NCBI GenBank assembly: GCA_003499525.1
Contig: DNTB01000076.1
Span: 62,001-126,000, forward strand
Direction of reading: 5' to 3'
Origin: Flavobacteriales bacterium
GTDB lineage: Bacteria > Bacteroidota > Bacteroidia > Flavobacteriales_G > Salibacteraceae
Length of the DNA: 64,000 nt
Program-made: the position numbers and the translations under genes
Notes under the pieces: generated by a model
The model's input: only the letters and a program-made list of their open reading frames with translations
Database searches by the model: none
What the model was told of the DNA's origin: nothing
Shown: positions 1 to 8,205 of the stretch, piece by piece
How positions within the stretch are numbered: position 1 is the first letter of the stretch
Layout of the letters: the number at the start of each line of letters is the position of its first letter

Positions 1-1254
1 GAAGAAATCACTCTGGGCAAGGAAAAAGGAATTGATTTTATTATCTGTGATCATCATACTCCCACAGATACTCTGCCCGATGCCATTATTCTCAATCCCA
101 AACAACCCAAGTGTACCTATCCTTTCAAGGAGCTATCGGGTTGTGCCATTGGTTATAAACTGATCAAAGCATTTGAGGCACTTGAACCCAGTGACTTTAA
201 CGCGAATGAGTTATTGGATTTTGTCGCCGTTAGTCTGGCTTGCGACATTGTTCCATTGATCGATGAAAACAGGGTGTTGGCTGCCAAAGGAATTCAAACA
301 CTATGTGAAAACCGGCGACCTTCTTTTGAGCTCATGCTAGGGATGGATTTGGCCAATGACGTTCCAACTATTGCAGATTTGGTCTTTAAAATTGGCCCAA
401 AAGTGAACTCTGCAGGAAGAATGGATCATGGTCACAGAGCGGTAGAATTAATGCTAGAGAAGAAACTTGATAAAGCCCGGGAACTGTTTTCTCCTTTACT
501 GGAACTAAATATCGAACGCAGGGTTCATGAGCAAAAGGCAACTTTAGAAGCTCTGGAAGACCTGGAAAAAATAAAGGAGCGAAGATTCACCAATGTGGTT
601 TTCCGACCGGAATGGCACAAGGGAGTTATTGGAATTGTAGCTTCAAGATTGATCGAGCACTACTACAGGCCAACGATCGTTTTTACAGAATCAAATGGAA
701 GTCTCGTAGGTTCAGCCAGAAGTATTCAAGACTTTGATATCTATGAAACCCTACTTTCTTGTTCGCATCATTTTATTCAATTCGGTGGTCATAAATATGC
801 TGCCGGAATTGAATTAGAACAAACCAAATTTCAGCTTTTTCAGGATGAATTTGAAATTAAAGTAAAAGAGAAGCTGCAGGGTAAAGAGCCCGTTTCAGAG
901 CTCTATTATGAAATGGAGATTGAGCTGAGTCAGATAACCTTGTCGCTGGCCAGAAAGCTTCAGAGAATAAGTCCTTTTGGACCTGGAAACAAGCGCCCGG
1001 CTTTTGTAATCAGGAACCTACATGATACTGGAAAAAGCAGGGCTGTAGGTGCCGACAAAGATCATCTTCAACTGTTCGTAACAACAGCACGAAACTCCGA
1101 CGCCAGCATCAAAGGCATTGCCTTCGGATTGGGTAAACTATTAGGTCAGATTCAGCACAAAGAGTTTGATATTCTGGCCAATATCAGTATTAACCGATGG
1201 AAGGGAACAGAACAAGTACAACTAGAAGTAAAAGATATAAGGCTATATCAATAA
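1..1254 (+). CDS. recJ: RecJ single-stranded-DNA exonuclease, 5'-truncated by window edge
   Basis: This is the C-terminal 417 residues of RecJ, the 5'-3' single-strand exonuclease used in recombinational and mismatch repair. The reading frame is open from base 1, so the start lies outside the window; roughly 150 residues are missing compared with typical RecJ of about 570. The DHH metal-binding motif (Cys-Asp-His-His) is at bases 46-57. The DHHA1-domain GGH motif is at 784-792, followed by a C-terminal OB-fold-like region. An internal ATG at 214 is not the start, because conserved RecJ sequence continues upstream of it. The 3' end overlaps the convergent PKD lipoprotein gene by 7 bp. Confidence 0.95.
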   Translation, partial: EEITLGKEKGIDFIICDHHTPTDTLPDAIILNPKQPKCTYPFKELSGCAIGYKLIKAFEALEPSDFNANELLDFVAVSLACDIVPLIDENRVLAAKGIQTLCENRRPSFELMLGMDLANDVPTIADLVFKIGPKVNSAGRMDHGHRAVELMLEKKLDKARELFSPLLELNIERRVHEQKATLEALEDLEKIKERRFTNVVFRPEWHKGVIGIVASRLIEHYYRPTIVFTESNGSLVGSARSIQDFDIYETLLSCSHHFIQFGGHKYAAGIELEQTKFQLFQDEFEIKVKEKLQGKEPVSELYYEMEIELSQITLSLARKLQRISPFGPGNKRPAFVIRNLHDTGKSRAVGADKDHLQLFVTTARNSDASIKGIAFGLGKLLGQIQHKEFDILANISINRWKGTEQVQLEVKDIRLYQ

Positions 1255-2387
1255 CCTACGGCCAGAACACCTGTAGCTTCAGTAATATCAATGTATTCTC
1301 CCGTAACACCGGGTAGAAAAAGACGGCAGGAAAAATCGACATTAAACTTCTTTGTATGTTGACCGCTACTATTCAAAGAGAAACCTGAAATATCATAAAT
1401 AGTTAAACTTCCAAAATCTGGTTGAAAACCAAGGTTTGAATAATAAGTGTTGCCCTCAGTTGTAGTATAAACGATGGTAACATCCTGGAAATCTGTATTA
1501 TCTAAACTTACCACCGCGCTACTGCTGTACGAGAAATTGGCCATGACAGTATGCTTATCTCCACTGATGGAAACATTTTGAGCATACTTTGCAGTGCATC
1601 CATTGGCATCTATGGTTTTGACACTCACTTGCTGGTATGGGAGCTGCTGGTTGAAGTAATAATGGTTATCGATATAATATTGTCTGGGATGAAAGCCCCA
1701 TCCAAAATTCCACAAAATATTGACTGGATTTGCTCCATTTGTATGCGCAATGAAGTGCTCAACTCTAAGGTCATTTGGGTCATATGTAAATGTAACCAGA
1801 CGTTCTGAACCTGGTCTTACTTCCATGCATAAGCTGCTGGAATCTCCATTTATATTATTGATTACTGTCTGACATACAATTGCAGATACAACGTCAGCAT
1901 CATAAATGTGCTCAACGTTCAGACCCGAAGCGGTTTGACCATCTCCAAAGTCCCAATGAACGCTGTAGTCGTTAGTTTTGAGTTCAGGTGTTCCTTTGAA
2001 AAAAAATCGGTAGCCTTCAATGGCTGGTACAGAAGGTTCTCTAAAGCTATGATCCCCGGGAATTAAGGTATTTTCTATCTCTGTTAATCCTGACACATTC
2101 ATCCCTCTTATTACAAATGTCAATGCTCCGGGGCATTCAGGATCACCGTCACATCCAAAATCGCCAAGAAGACCTATATGCTCTACTACACCGAGTGTAT
2201 CAGTATGCGTTCCTGTAAACATATAAGTACCCTGATCACCAGCAGTCAATTTGAAAGGCTCTCCTTCCAATAAACCTTCCATTTTAAAAACCGGTGGTTC
2301 GGAATCGATCTCAACAGGAGCTCTTTGACAACTGAAGAAGACAAAAGCAAGGAAGAAAAAAAGAGGGTATTTGTTTGTTATATCCAT
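1248..2387 (-). CDS. PKD-domain lipoprotein, third gene of the sigma-factor operon
   Basis: A 379-residue predicted lipoprotein. Its N-terminus is a short hydrophobic signal ending in a lipobox-like FFSC, so it is probably lipidated and held in the envelope or at the surface. A PKD-type Ig-like fold is visible around residues 130-190 (HWDFGDG motif followed by an EHIY strand), and a second PKD-like stretch follows around residues 220-275 (ILWNFGWG). No enzyme motif is seen. The start ATG shares one base with the stop of the upstream anti-sigma/barrel gene (TAATG), so it is translationally coupled and likely a target or partner of the operon's sigma system. Specific function is unknown. Confidence 0.8.
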   Translation of the reverse strand: MDITNKYPLFFFLAFVFFSCQRAPVEIDSEPPVFKMEGLLEGEPFKLTAGDQGTYMFTGTHTDTLGVVEHIGLLGDFGCDGDPECPGALTFVIRGMNVSGLTEIENTLIPGDHSFREPSVPAIEGYRFFFKGTPELKTNDYSVHWDFGDGQTASGLNVEHIYDADVVSAIVCQTVINNINGDSSSLCMEVRPGSERLVTFTYDPNDLRVEHFIAHTNGANPVNILWNFGWGFHPRQYYIDNHYYFNQQLPYQQVSVKTIDANGCTAKYAQNVSISGDKHTVMANFSYSSSAVVSLDNTDFQDVTIVYTTTEGNTYYSNLGFQPDFGSLTIYDISGFSLNSSGQHTKKFNVDFSCRLFLPGVTGEYIDITEATGVLAVGY

Positions 2388-3664
2388 TAAAATCTGAATG
2401 GTGTAATTCTGGCGAATATCCTGAATTGCAAGTTGTTGCTGAAATAATCGTTACTGAAATGGCCGGGTTTTGTAACGTCAATAAAACCATAGCTCACCCT
2501 ACCTCCAATGCTTATCCATTGTAATGGTTCATATTCATACCCCGCCATCAATGCAATATCCCAACGGTTAAAACCGGATACATGACCGTTTTCTACCGTG
2601 ACTTCAGTTTGAGAATTCTCATAATCCCATTTGCTGTGGGTAACCTCGCTTTCACAATCGACAAGGTATACAAAGCCCACGCCGGCATGAACGATGTGTT
2701 GCTTCATGGTATATCTGGCTAATACCGGAAGCTCCAGATAATGTAGCTTTTTTGCATCTATTCTAACGTATTCCATGGTACTTGAAAAGTGATATGTACG
2801 GGCCATGTGATGCTGATCGGCCTTTACTCCGCTTCTTCTCTGATAAATGAGTTCCGTTCCAATCGACCATCCTCCATTAAGCATGTACTCATAGGACAGG
2901 CCTATGAATTCATTTCCTGAAAACTGATTGTTATTCTCGGCATTTAATTCATTGCCAATATTTAGTCCTGCAATGAGGCCCAACTTTTGTCTCCGGAGTT
3001 TTATTCCGTTGTTGCCAACGGGGTTATAACGAGACATTCCATTCTTTGAGGCTATTTGGTCATTCGGTGTTACAGGAAGCAATCCTGAACTCCGGCTGCG
3101 TATAAATAGCTTATCTACAAAATCTGGAACAGCTGCTTCCTCTTTAGTTTGGGCACTGGCAATCAGAGTGCTTTGTTGCTGGCCAAATGCAGTCGAATTA
3201 TCTGCATCAATATCTCCCTGACCTGCAGGGGCATCATTCTGAGGTTCTAAAGTGCCGGTAGCCAAAACATCTTTCTTTTGTCCTAAATCTGCTAAACTGC
3301 CCTTGTAAAATACCTCGTCTTGGAGCTCGTTGCTTTGATTTGAAAATAAAGCCCCCTCAGAATAGATCTCCTCTATTTCCATTCCCGCTTCATTCATCTT
3401 ATTTGTTTCACTCGAGGCCGGCTCACGCTGCACATATTCTGGCTGGCTCAGGCCACCGTAGTTCGAAACATTGGTAGCTATCCAGCCCAGCGAGGCAATC
3501 ATCGCAATTCCAGCAGCGATGGCTGCCCAGGTGAGAAATCCCGGACGTTGAGGGGCTACCTTATCCAGTTGATCGGACAGAGCATTCCAGGACCCTTCAT
3601 CAAGAGGCACTTCTCTGGAGGTCAAGCGATCTTTAAAATACTTATCCAGGTCCATTTCATTCAT
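2387..3664 (-). CDS. Anti-sigma-like N-terminus fused to an outer-membrane beta-barrel domain
   Basis: A 425-residue protein. Residues 1-40 are a short cytoplasmic segment of the kind found at the start of Bacteroidota anti-sigma proteins (acidic, with a conserved Trp in the SWNAL stretch). One membrane span follows at about 43-64, then a low-complexity linker rich in E, Q and S to about residue 220. The last 200 residues resemble a PorT-like outer-membrane beta-barrel with alternating aromatic strands and a terminal Phe. It follows the ECF sigma gene with a 4-bp ATGA overlap and overlaps the next gene by one base. I infer that it holds the sigma factor inactive and senses the envelope. How one chain would span both membranes is unclear; the barrel could be periplasmic or the topology could differ. 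Confidence 0.75.
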   Translation of the reverse strand: MNEMDLDKYFKDRLTSREVPLDEGSWNALSDQLDKVAPQRPGFLTWAAIAAGIAMIASLGWIATNVSNYGGLSQPEYVQREPASSETNKMNEAGMEIEEIYSEGALFSNQSNELQDEVFYKGSLADLGQKKDVLATGTLEPQNDAPAGQGDIDADNSTAFGQQQSTLIASAQTKEEAAVPDFVDKLFIRSRSSGLLPVTPNDQIASKNGMSRYNPVGNNGIKLRRQKLGLIAGLNIGNELNAENNNQFSGNEFIGLSYEYMLNGGWSIGTELIYQRRSGVKADQHHMARTYHFSSTMEYVRIDAKKLHYLELPVLARYTMKQHIVHAGVGFVYLVDCESEVTHSKWDYENSQTEVTVENGHVSGFNRWDIALMAGYEYEPLQWISIGGRVSYGFIDVTKPGHFSNDYFSNNLQFRIFARITPFRF

Positions 3665-4254
3665 AGTACAAGTGTCTTATCGGCTAATTCTTTTTGTTGA
3701 ACAATCTTCTTTTTCAATATTTTTCTTGCATTGGAAACATGCCATTTGGAGGTGCCAACTGACATTCCCAGCATTTCTGCAACATCCTTATGACTGAAAC
3801 CATCAATCACGTGCATGTTGAATACTTTTTGACTAATAGCAGGTAATTCTCTGATCATATTTTCAAGCACTTCTGCGTCAAACTGGAGGTCAGCTTCATT
3901 GAATGAAACTCTATTGTTGAAATCCAGGTCAGATTCTTCTCTTACCTCAATTCGCTCAATGTACTTTTTGTTCTTTCTAAAGTTGTCTATGATGGTATTT
4001 ATCATGATTCGGCGCGCCCATGCTTCGAAGGGCACGTTATCCTGATATTTATCCATATTGGTAAAGATCTTGAGGAAACCCATATTGAGTAAGGACTCTG
4101 CATCTTCGCGGTTTCGCTCATAACGGAGACAGATACCCATGAGCATTCCATAGCTCAAACGATGCAGTTCGAACTGCGCCTTACGGTCGTTCTTACGACA
4201 AGCTTTAATGACGTCAGCTGGTATTTCCACCTCACAAATATATGGGAAGGACAA
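3661..4254 (-). CDS. ECF-family RNA polymerase sigma-70 factor
   Basis: A 197-residue extracytoplasmic-function sigma factor. Region 2 is at about residues 25-90 (the ESLLNMGFLKIF and PFEAWARRIMINTIIDNFRK stretches). Region 4 is at about 130-180, with a helix-turn-helix (GFSHKDVAEMLGMSVGTSKWHVSNAR). There is no ATG ahead of the conserved region: an in-frame TAG lies 12 bases before the TTG at 4254, so the start must be that TTG, or the GTG at 4230. A hairpin at 4262-4286 ends just before the TTG. The gene overlaps the downstream anti-sigma/barrel gene by 4 bp, so it probably controls its own operon and unknown envelope genes. Confidence 0.92.
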   Translation of the reverse strand: MSFPYICEVEIPADVIKACRKNDRKAQFELHRLSYGMLMGICLRYERNREDAESLLNMGFLKIFTNMDKYQDNVPFEAWARRIMINTIIDNFRKNKKYIERIEVREESDLDFNNRVSFNEADLQFDAEVLENMIRELPAISQKVFNMHVIDGFSHKDVAEMLGMSVGTSKWHVSNARKILKKKIVQQKELADKTLVL

Positions 4255-4261
4255 AATGACC

Positions 4262-4286
4262 CTCTACAGCAACTCACTGCTATGAG
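4262..4286 (-). promoter_or_regulatory. Hairpin just upstream of the sigma-factor start codon
   Basis: On the minus strand CTCATAGCA and TGCTGTAGAG pair as 9 bp with one bulged A and one G-U wobble around a six-base loop. The stem ends 7 bases before the TTG start of the ECF sigma gene and lies between mscS and that gene. No clear U-tract follows, so a translational role or a weak terminator of the dnaG-mscS transcript are both possible. Confidence 0.35.
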
Positions 4287-4297
4287 ATGAAACGTTT

Positions 4298-5161
4298 TTA
4301 AAGGTCATTTGGTTGGTTGTCTTGTCCGGGGTTTACATGAACGTCTCTTTGAGGAAAAGGGATCCTGACTTTGTTCTGTCTAAATACTTCATCGATACGA
4401 AACCGAATCTCAGACTTAATGATTTCTATTTCCCATGATCTTTCCGCCCAAAAACTCAAACTAAACTGAAGGTCAAAATCTCCGAAATGCTCAAAACGAA
4501 CCAAAATAGGCTGCTTTGTACTTACTGCCTCATGCTCTCTTGCGCATTCTATCAACAATCTTTTAACCAACTGAGTATCTGATCCATATGCAACCCCAAC
4601 GTCAATTCTAAAACGGGTAAGTCTTGAACTGTGACTCCAATTTATGAGCTCGTTCGTTACAAGTCGGGAATTGGGAACTACAATGACCATATTGTCCCGT
4701 GTTTTGATCTTGGAAGTACGAATATCGATTTGTTCAATCCTTCCAACTGTTTGGCCAAATTCGATAATATCACCTTTACGAAGCTCCCCTTCAAAAATCA
4801 ATACAAAACCGGAGACAAAATCTGAGAAGATATTCTGTAAGCCAAGTCCTATTCCAACGAACAATGCGGCTGAAGAGGCAAGAAGGTAGGTGATGTCTAT
4901 CCCAAGACTATCCACGGCCACAATGAGACCAATGGTTATGACGAAATACGAGGTAATTTTGGTTAAAGCGTACTCCTTACCAGGTTCTTTAATTTGACGT
5001 GCGTCAAAAAACTTTCGTATTACCACTTTAAGAAATCGAGCCAGAATCCTTGATGCGATAATAATCAGTACGAAAATGATGATAGAATAAGCAGTTAGCT
5101 TAAACTGGTTCAATTCCAGTATTGGGTATTCGAGTATTGTTTTAATCCTATCCCACATCAT
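4298..5161 (-). CDS. MscS-family small-conductance mechanosensitive channel
   Basis: A 287-residue inner-membrane channel that would release osmolytes on hypo-osmotic shock. Three hydrophobic segments lie at about 20-45, 65-85 and 90-115. The third carries the glycine/alanine-rich pore helix (GIGLGLQNIFSDFVSGF), followed by the MscS beta domain (FEGELRKGDIIEF, VPNSRLVTNELINWS) and the mixed alpha/beta cytoplasmic cage. Length matches the minimal MscS of E. coli (286 aa). Its start overlaps the stop of dnaG by 4 bp (ATGA type), so the two are co-transcribed. Confidence 0.92.
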   Translation of the reverse strand: MMWDRIKTILEYPILELNQFKLTAYSIIIFVLIIIASRILARFLKVVIRKFFDARQIKEPGKEYALTKITSYFVITIGLIVAVDSLGIDITYLLASSAALFVGIGLGLQNIFSDFVSGFVLIFEGELRKGDIIEFGQTVGRIEQIDIRTSKIKTRDNMVIVVPNSRLVTNELINWSHSSRLTRFRIDVGVAYGSDTQLVKRLLIECAREHEAVSTKQPILVRFEHFGDFDLQFSLSFWAERSWEIEIIKSEIRFRIDEVFRQNKVRIPFPQRDVHVNPGQDNQPNDL

Positions 5162-7080
5162 CTCAATATTGTAATTCCCTGCGCAGCAAGAAATTTTCGT
5201 TTTACTTTTTCCAACTCGTCAATTTCTTTCAACTTTAAAATAAAATCCTCGCCTGCGGTTTGCAATTCCTCTAACTCCTTGCGCATTTCGGTAACCATCT
5301 GCTCAATTTTCCGAACCTTGAAAGCGTAGATAGCTTCGCGAATGGAGCGAAAAAGTCGCATTTCTTCGGTTTGCACATGAATGCTCTTTGATTCCCATTT
5401 GTGCAAATCATAGGGCGAACTCAATAGACTGACCACAGCATTCTGTACATCCTGATCTGCACTTAGCACCATTTCTGCTACTGGATCGCGACTCTCATTT
5501 TCTGAAAGGAGATCAAGGTATTGGTTGAAAACCTTATGATATAGTTCGTTCTCGAATGTCAGCTCATCTTCAAGTATCTCTGATGCTACAAAATCGGCAA
5601 GCTTTACTGGTTCTTCCTCAGCTTCCAACTCCATTTCCCTTGTACCATAATTGATCATCAACCTAAGTATATCACGTTCCTGATAAGAAGTATCCAGCTT
5701 AATTATCTCTGGCTCATCAGTTGCATGCAGATCTGCAGGTTGAATGTCTTCTTCTTCAGCCCTGTTTACTTTTCTGAACTTGGCGACCCGGATTTTGTTC
5801 AGCTCAGAAATCAGTACTTTTTCTGAGATATCCGTTATTTCAGCACATTCTTTAACGTATACCGTTCGGGCGATAGCGTCAGGTATCAGGGCAATACTGG
5901 AAACGACATCCCGAATCATTTCCGTTCTTTTAATGGGGTCTGATGAAGCCTCACTGGATAGAATGTTAGTCTTGAAGAGAATAAAATCCAGTGATTCATC
6001 TTTCAGATATGTGCTGAGATAGTCCGTATCATGCTTTCGGGCAAAAGAGTCCGGATCTTCTCCCTCAGGCAGTGCGACTGTTCTTACATTCAATCCCTGT
6101 TCAAGGAACATATCTATACCCCGAAAAGATGCCTTTATTCCAGCGGGGTCTGCATCGAAAATTATGGTAATATTCTTTGAAAACCTGGAGATCAAACGTA
6201 CCTGATCTGTACTCAGAGCAGTCCCCGAAGATGAAACAACATTCTGAATACCAGCTTGATGCATCATTAAAACATCGGTGTATCCCTCTACCAGATAACA
6301 AAGGTCATTTCGAATGATCTCTGATTTTGCCTGATATAGCCCATAAAGTACTTTGTGCTTTTCATAAATGGCACTTTCTGGTGAATTGAGGTACTTCGGT
6401 GCTTTAATGTCGTTTCTTAAAATCCTTCCCCCAAAGGCTACCGGACGTCCCGATAAATTATGTACCGGAAAAATTACTCTGCCCCTAAAGCCATCATAGT
6501 AATTCCCATTTCGTTCCTTAATCAGCCCAAGTTCTTCAAGTAACTCCCTTTTCCTTCCCTCTTCTGTAGCTTTAAGTAGAAGCCTGTTGCCTTTATCCGG
6601 ACTGTAACCAAGTCCGAATGCCTCTATAGTCTGTTGGGTAAAGCCGCGCTCGCGGAAATATTCCAGACCGATAGATTTACCTTCCTCATCATTGAATAGA
6701 GTATCTGTGTAAAACGATTCCGCCCACTTGTTGATTAAATACAGACTTTCTCTGTGAGTTGATTCTTTTTTTTCTTCGTCAGTTTCTTCTTCTTCCTCAA
6801 TCTCAATGTTATACTTCTTTGCGAGATATCTTAAAGCTTCCGGATAGGACATTTGCTCGTGCTCCATGAGGAATGTAACCACATTTCCACCCTTACCGGA
6901 ACTGAAATCCTTGAAGATATTTTTAGTCGGTGATACAAAAAAGGAGGGTGTTTTTTCATTGGTAAAAGGACTCAGGGCCTTGAAGTTTGATCCTGCCTTC
7001 TTTAAAGTTAGAAACTCCCCAATGACCTCTTCAATGCGCGCGGCCTCAAATATCCGATCTATGGTTTGACGATTGATCAT
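5158..7080 (-). CDS. dnaG: DNA primase DnaG with degenerate zinc-binding domain
   Basis: A 640-residue replicative primase that makes RNA primers at the fork. The N-terminal fold aligns with the CHC2 zinc domain, but all four metal ligands of the usual C..H..C..C set are replaced: Ser37, Thr40, Asp58 and Ser61 (SPFT... KDFSSG). The surrounding signature EKTPSF is intact. The catalytic TOPRIM domain is present (VEGYTDVLMM at about 265, FDADPAG at about 308), followed by an unalignable C-terminal helicase-binding region. Length is normal. A TAnnTTTG element at 7086-7093 lies only 5 bases before the ATG. mscS follows with a 4-bp overlap. Confidence 0.95.
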   Translation of the reverse strand: MINRQTIDRIFEAARIEEVIGEFLTLKKAGSNFKALSPFTNEKTPSFFVSPTKNIFKDFSSGKGGNVVTFLMEHEQMSYPEALRYLAKKYNIEIEEEEETDEEKKESTHRESLYLINKWAESFYTDTLFNDEEGKSIGLEYFRERGFTQQTIEAFGLGYSPDKGNRLLLKATEEGRKRELLEELGLIKERNGNYYDGFRGRVIFPVHNLSGRPVAFGGRILRNDIKAPKYLNSPESAIYEKHKVLYGLYQAKSEIIRNDLCYLVEGYTDVLMMHQAGIQNVVSSSGTALSTDQVRLISRFSKNITIIFDADPAGIKASFRGIDMFLEQGLNVRTVALPEGEDPDSFARKHDTDYLSTYLKDESLDFILFKTNILSSEASSDPIKRTEMIRDVVSSIALIPDAIARTVYVKECAEITDISEKVLISELNKIRVAKFRKVNRAEEEDIQPADLHATDEPEIIKLDTSYQERDILRLMINYGTREMELEAEEEPVKLADFVASEILEDELTFENELYHKVFNQYLDLLSENESRDPVAEMVLSADQDVQNAVVSLLSSPYDLHKWESKSIHVQTEEMRLFRSIREAIYAFKVRKIEQMVTEMRKELEELQTAGEDFILKLKEIDELEKVKRKFLAAQGITILR

Positions 7081-7085
7081 CTCAT

Positions 7086-7093
7086 CAAATGTA
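7086..7093 (-). promoter_or_regulatory. -7 promoter element ahead of dnaG
   Basis: TACATTTG on the minus strand fits the Bacteroidota -7 consensus TAnnTTTG. It ends 5 bases before the dnaG ATG at 7080, so transcription would begin at or within a few bases of the start codon. Confidence 0.4.
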
Positions 7094-7130
7094 GCGAAAC
7101 TGCCACGGTTACAGTCGTTTGTTTTTTCCT

Positions 7131-7547
7131 TTACGGATGCTCTTCCTTTCTGAGCACTATACCCAAACTGTCGGTGTAGGTCCAGGTTCCGGTCTTTTTG
7201 CCCAAAGCAAATTTTCCGGAGTACCTTTTAACTCCATTTGTATAGTATACATGAGTATGGCCGTTACGATATCCCTGTAAAAACTCCGCCTGACTTTGGA
7301 GGACACCATCCTTGTAAAAAGCCCTCCACACTCCAGTTCTTTTTTCATTCTCATCGTACTGACCTTCTATCCTTAGCTGTCCATTAGCGTGGTACTCTCT
7401 ATGTTTTTTCAGTAAAGAGTCTTCATTCGAGACCTCATAAAAATAGACCACCTTGGGAGATCCATCCGGATAAGATTCCTTAACCTCCTGAATAAGAGGG
7501 GAATCACATGAAACCGCCAATAAGAAAATTATGAACCAAAGGCGCAT
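7131..7547 (-). CDS. MORN-repeat-like lipoprotein (YwqK-type)
   Basis: A 138-residue protein with a signal peptide ending in a lipobox (LLAVSC, Cys14). The mature part is built of short repeats of the form Y-x-NG-x-x-x-x-x-G-x-Y/W, for example EYHANGQLRIEGQYDE, AFYKDGVLQSQAEF and YYTNGVKRYSGKF, the MORN-like arrangement also seen in YwqK-family proteins. It lies 5 bp downstream of nfu and 50 bp upstream of dnaG on the same strand. Databases often label this family a toxin-antitoxin component; nothing in the context supports that. Its role is unknown, probably envelope-associated. Confidence 0.75.
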   Translation of the reverse strand: MRLWFIIFLLAVSCDSPLIQEVKESYPDGSPKVVYFYEVSNEDSLLKKHREYHANGQLRIEGQYDENEKRTGVWRAFYKDGVLQSQAEFLQGYRNGHTHVYYTNGVKRYSGKFALGKKTGTWTYTDSLGIVLRKEEHP

Positions 7548-7552
7548 GTATT

Positions 7553-8158
7553 TTATACTGCTTGAATCTCCTTAACAGCAGGTAACAATTGATCAAAGAG
7601 ACCTTTAATACCGTTTTGGAGTGTTGCTCTTGATGACGGACATCCATTACATGCTCCCTTGAGTTTCAGGTTTAGAGTTCCATCCTCAAAGGATACAAAC
7701 TCCACTGCTCCGCCATCTGAAGCAACAGCAGGGGTCACATATTCATTTAGAATATGCTTGATTTTTTCATCATACTCTGAAACTGGAAAGTCATTCTCAG
7801 CAACTTCATCTGACCCCAGTTCAGAAACTGCATCTTCTTTTGTATTGGCTTTCAGGAGACTTTCATCTACAACTGAATTTCCAGCCTGGATATATCCTAA
7901 GATGTATTCTCTCACTTCGGTTACCACATCATTCCAGTCGAGGTTTTCTGTAATGGTTACAGAAACGAAGTTTTCCGTAAGGAAGACCCCTTCGACCATG
8001 GGGAATGTGAATAACATCTGCGCTAGATGGGAAGCTCCAGCTTCTTCAGCACTTTGAAATTCGAGGGATAAACCGGATGGAATGAGCAACTGATTTGCAA
8101 CGAACTTCATGACCCTTGGGTTAGGAGTCATTTCAGAATATATTGTAATTGGGTTCAT
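7553..8158 (-). CDS. NifU-family Fe-S cluster carrier (Nfu type)
   Basis: A 201-residue iron-sulfur carrier protein. Residues 1-90 match the Nfu N-terminal scaffold domain (TPNPRVMKFVANQLL). Residues 120-195 are the NifU C-terminal domain with the cluster-binding CxxC (GACNGCPSS at about residues 171-179). It would deliver assembled clusters to apo-targets in the cytoplasm. A TAnnTTTG element at 8182-8189 gives a short leader before the ATG. The MORN-like lipoprotein follows after 5 bp and may share the transcript. Confidence 0.92.
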   Translation of the reverse strand: MNPITIYSEMTPNPRVMKFVANQLLIPSGLSLEFQSAEEAGASHLAQMLFTFPMVEGVFLTENFVSVTITENLDWNDVVTEVREYILGYIQAGNSVVDESLLKANTKEDAVSELGSDEVAENDFPVSEYDEKIKHILNEYVTPAVASDGGAVEFVSFEDGTLNLKLKGACNGCPSSRATLQNGIKGLFDQLLPAVKEIQAV

Positions 8159-8181
8159 TTTAGTTTGATTAAATTGAAGTG

Positions 8182-8189
8182 CAAAAGTA
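8182..8189 (-). promoter_or_regulatory. -7 promoter element ahead of nfu
   Basis: TACTTTTG on the minus strand matches TAnnTTTG and would start transcription about 17 bases before the nfu ATG at 8158. It sits inside the longest possible 5' extension of the divergent hexapeptide-repeat gene, arguing for that gene's later start at 8206. Confidence 0.45.
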
Positions 8190-8205
8190 TCGAACTCAAT
8201 TTGTC

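Noticed and set aside
5744..6022. Antisense open frame inside dnaG, and many similar frames opposite real genes
   Set aside because: These are reading-frame shadows of well-identified genes, with no family features or start signals of their own.
7131..7547. Toxin-antitoxin component suggested by the MORN/YwqK-type repeats
   Set aside because: There is no toxin gene nearby, and the protein has a lipoprotein signal, which does not fit an antitoxin.
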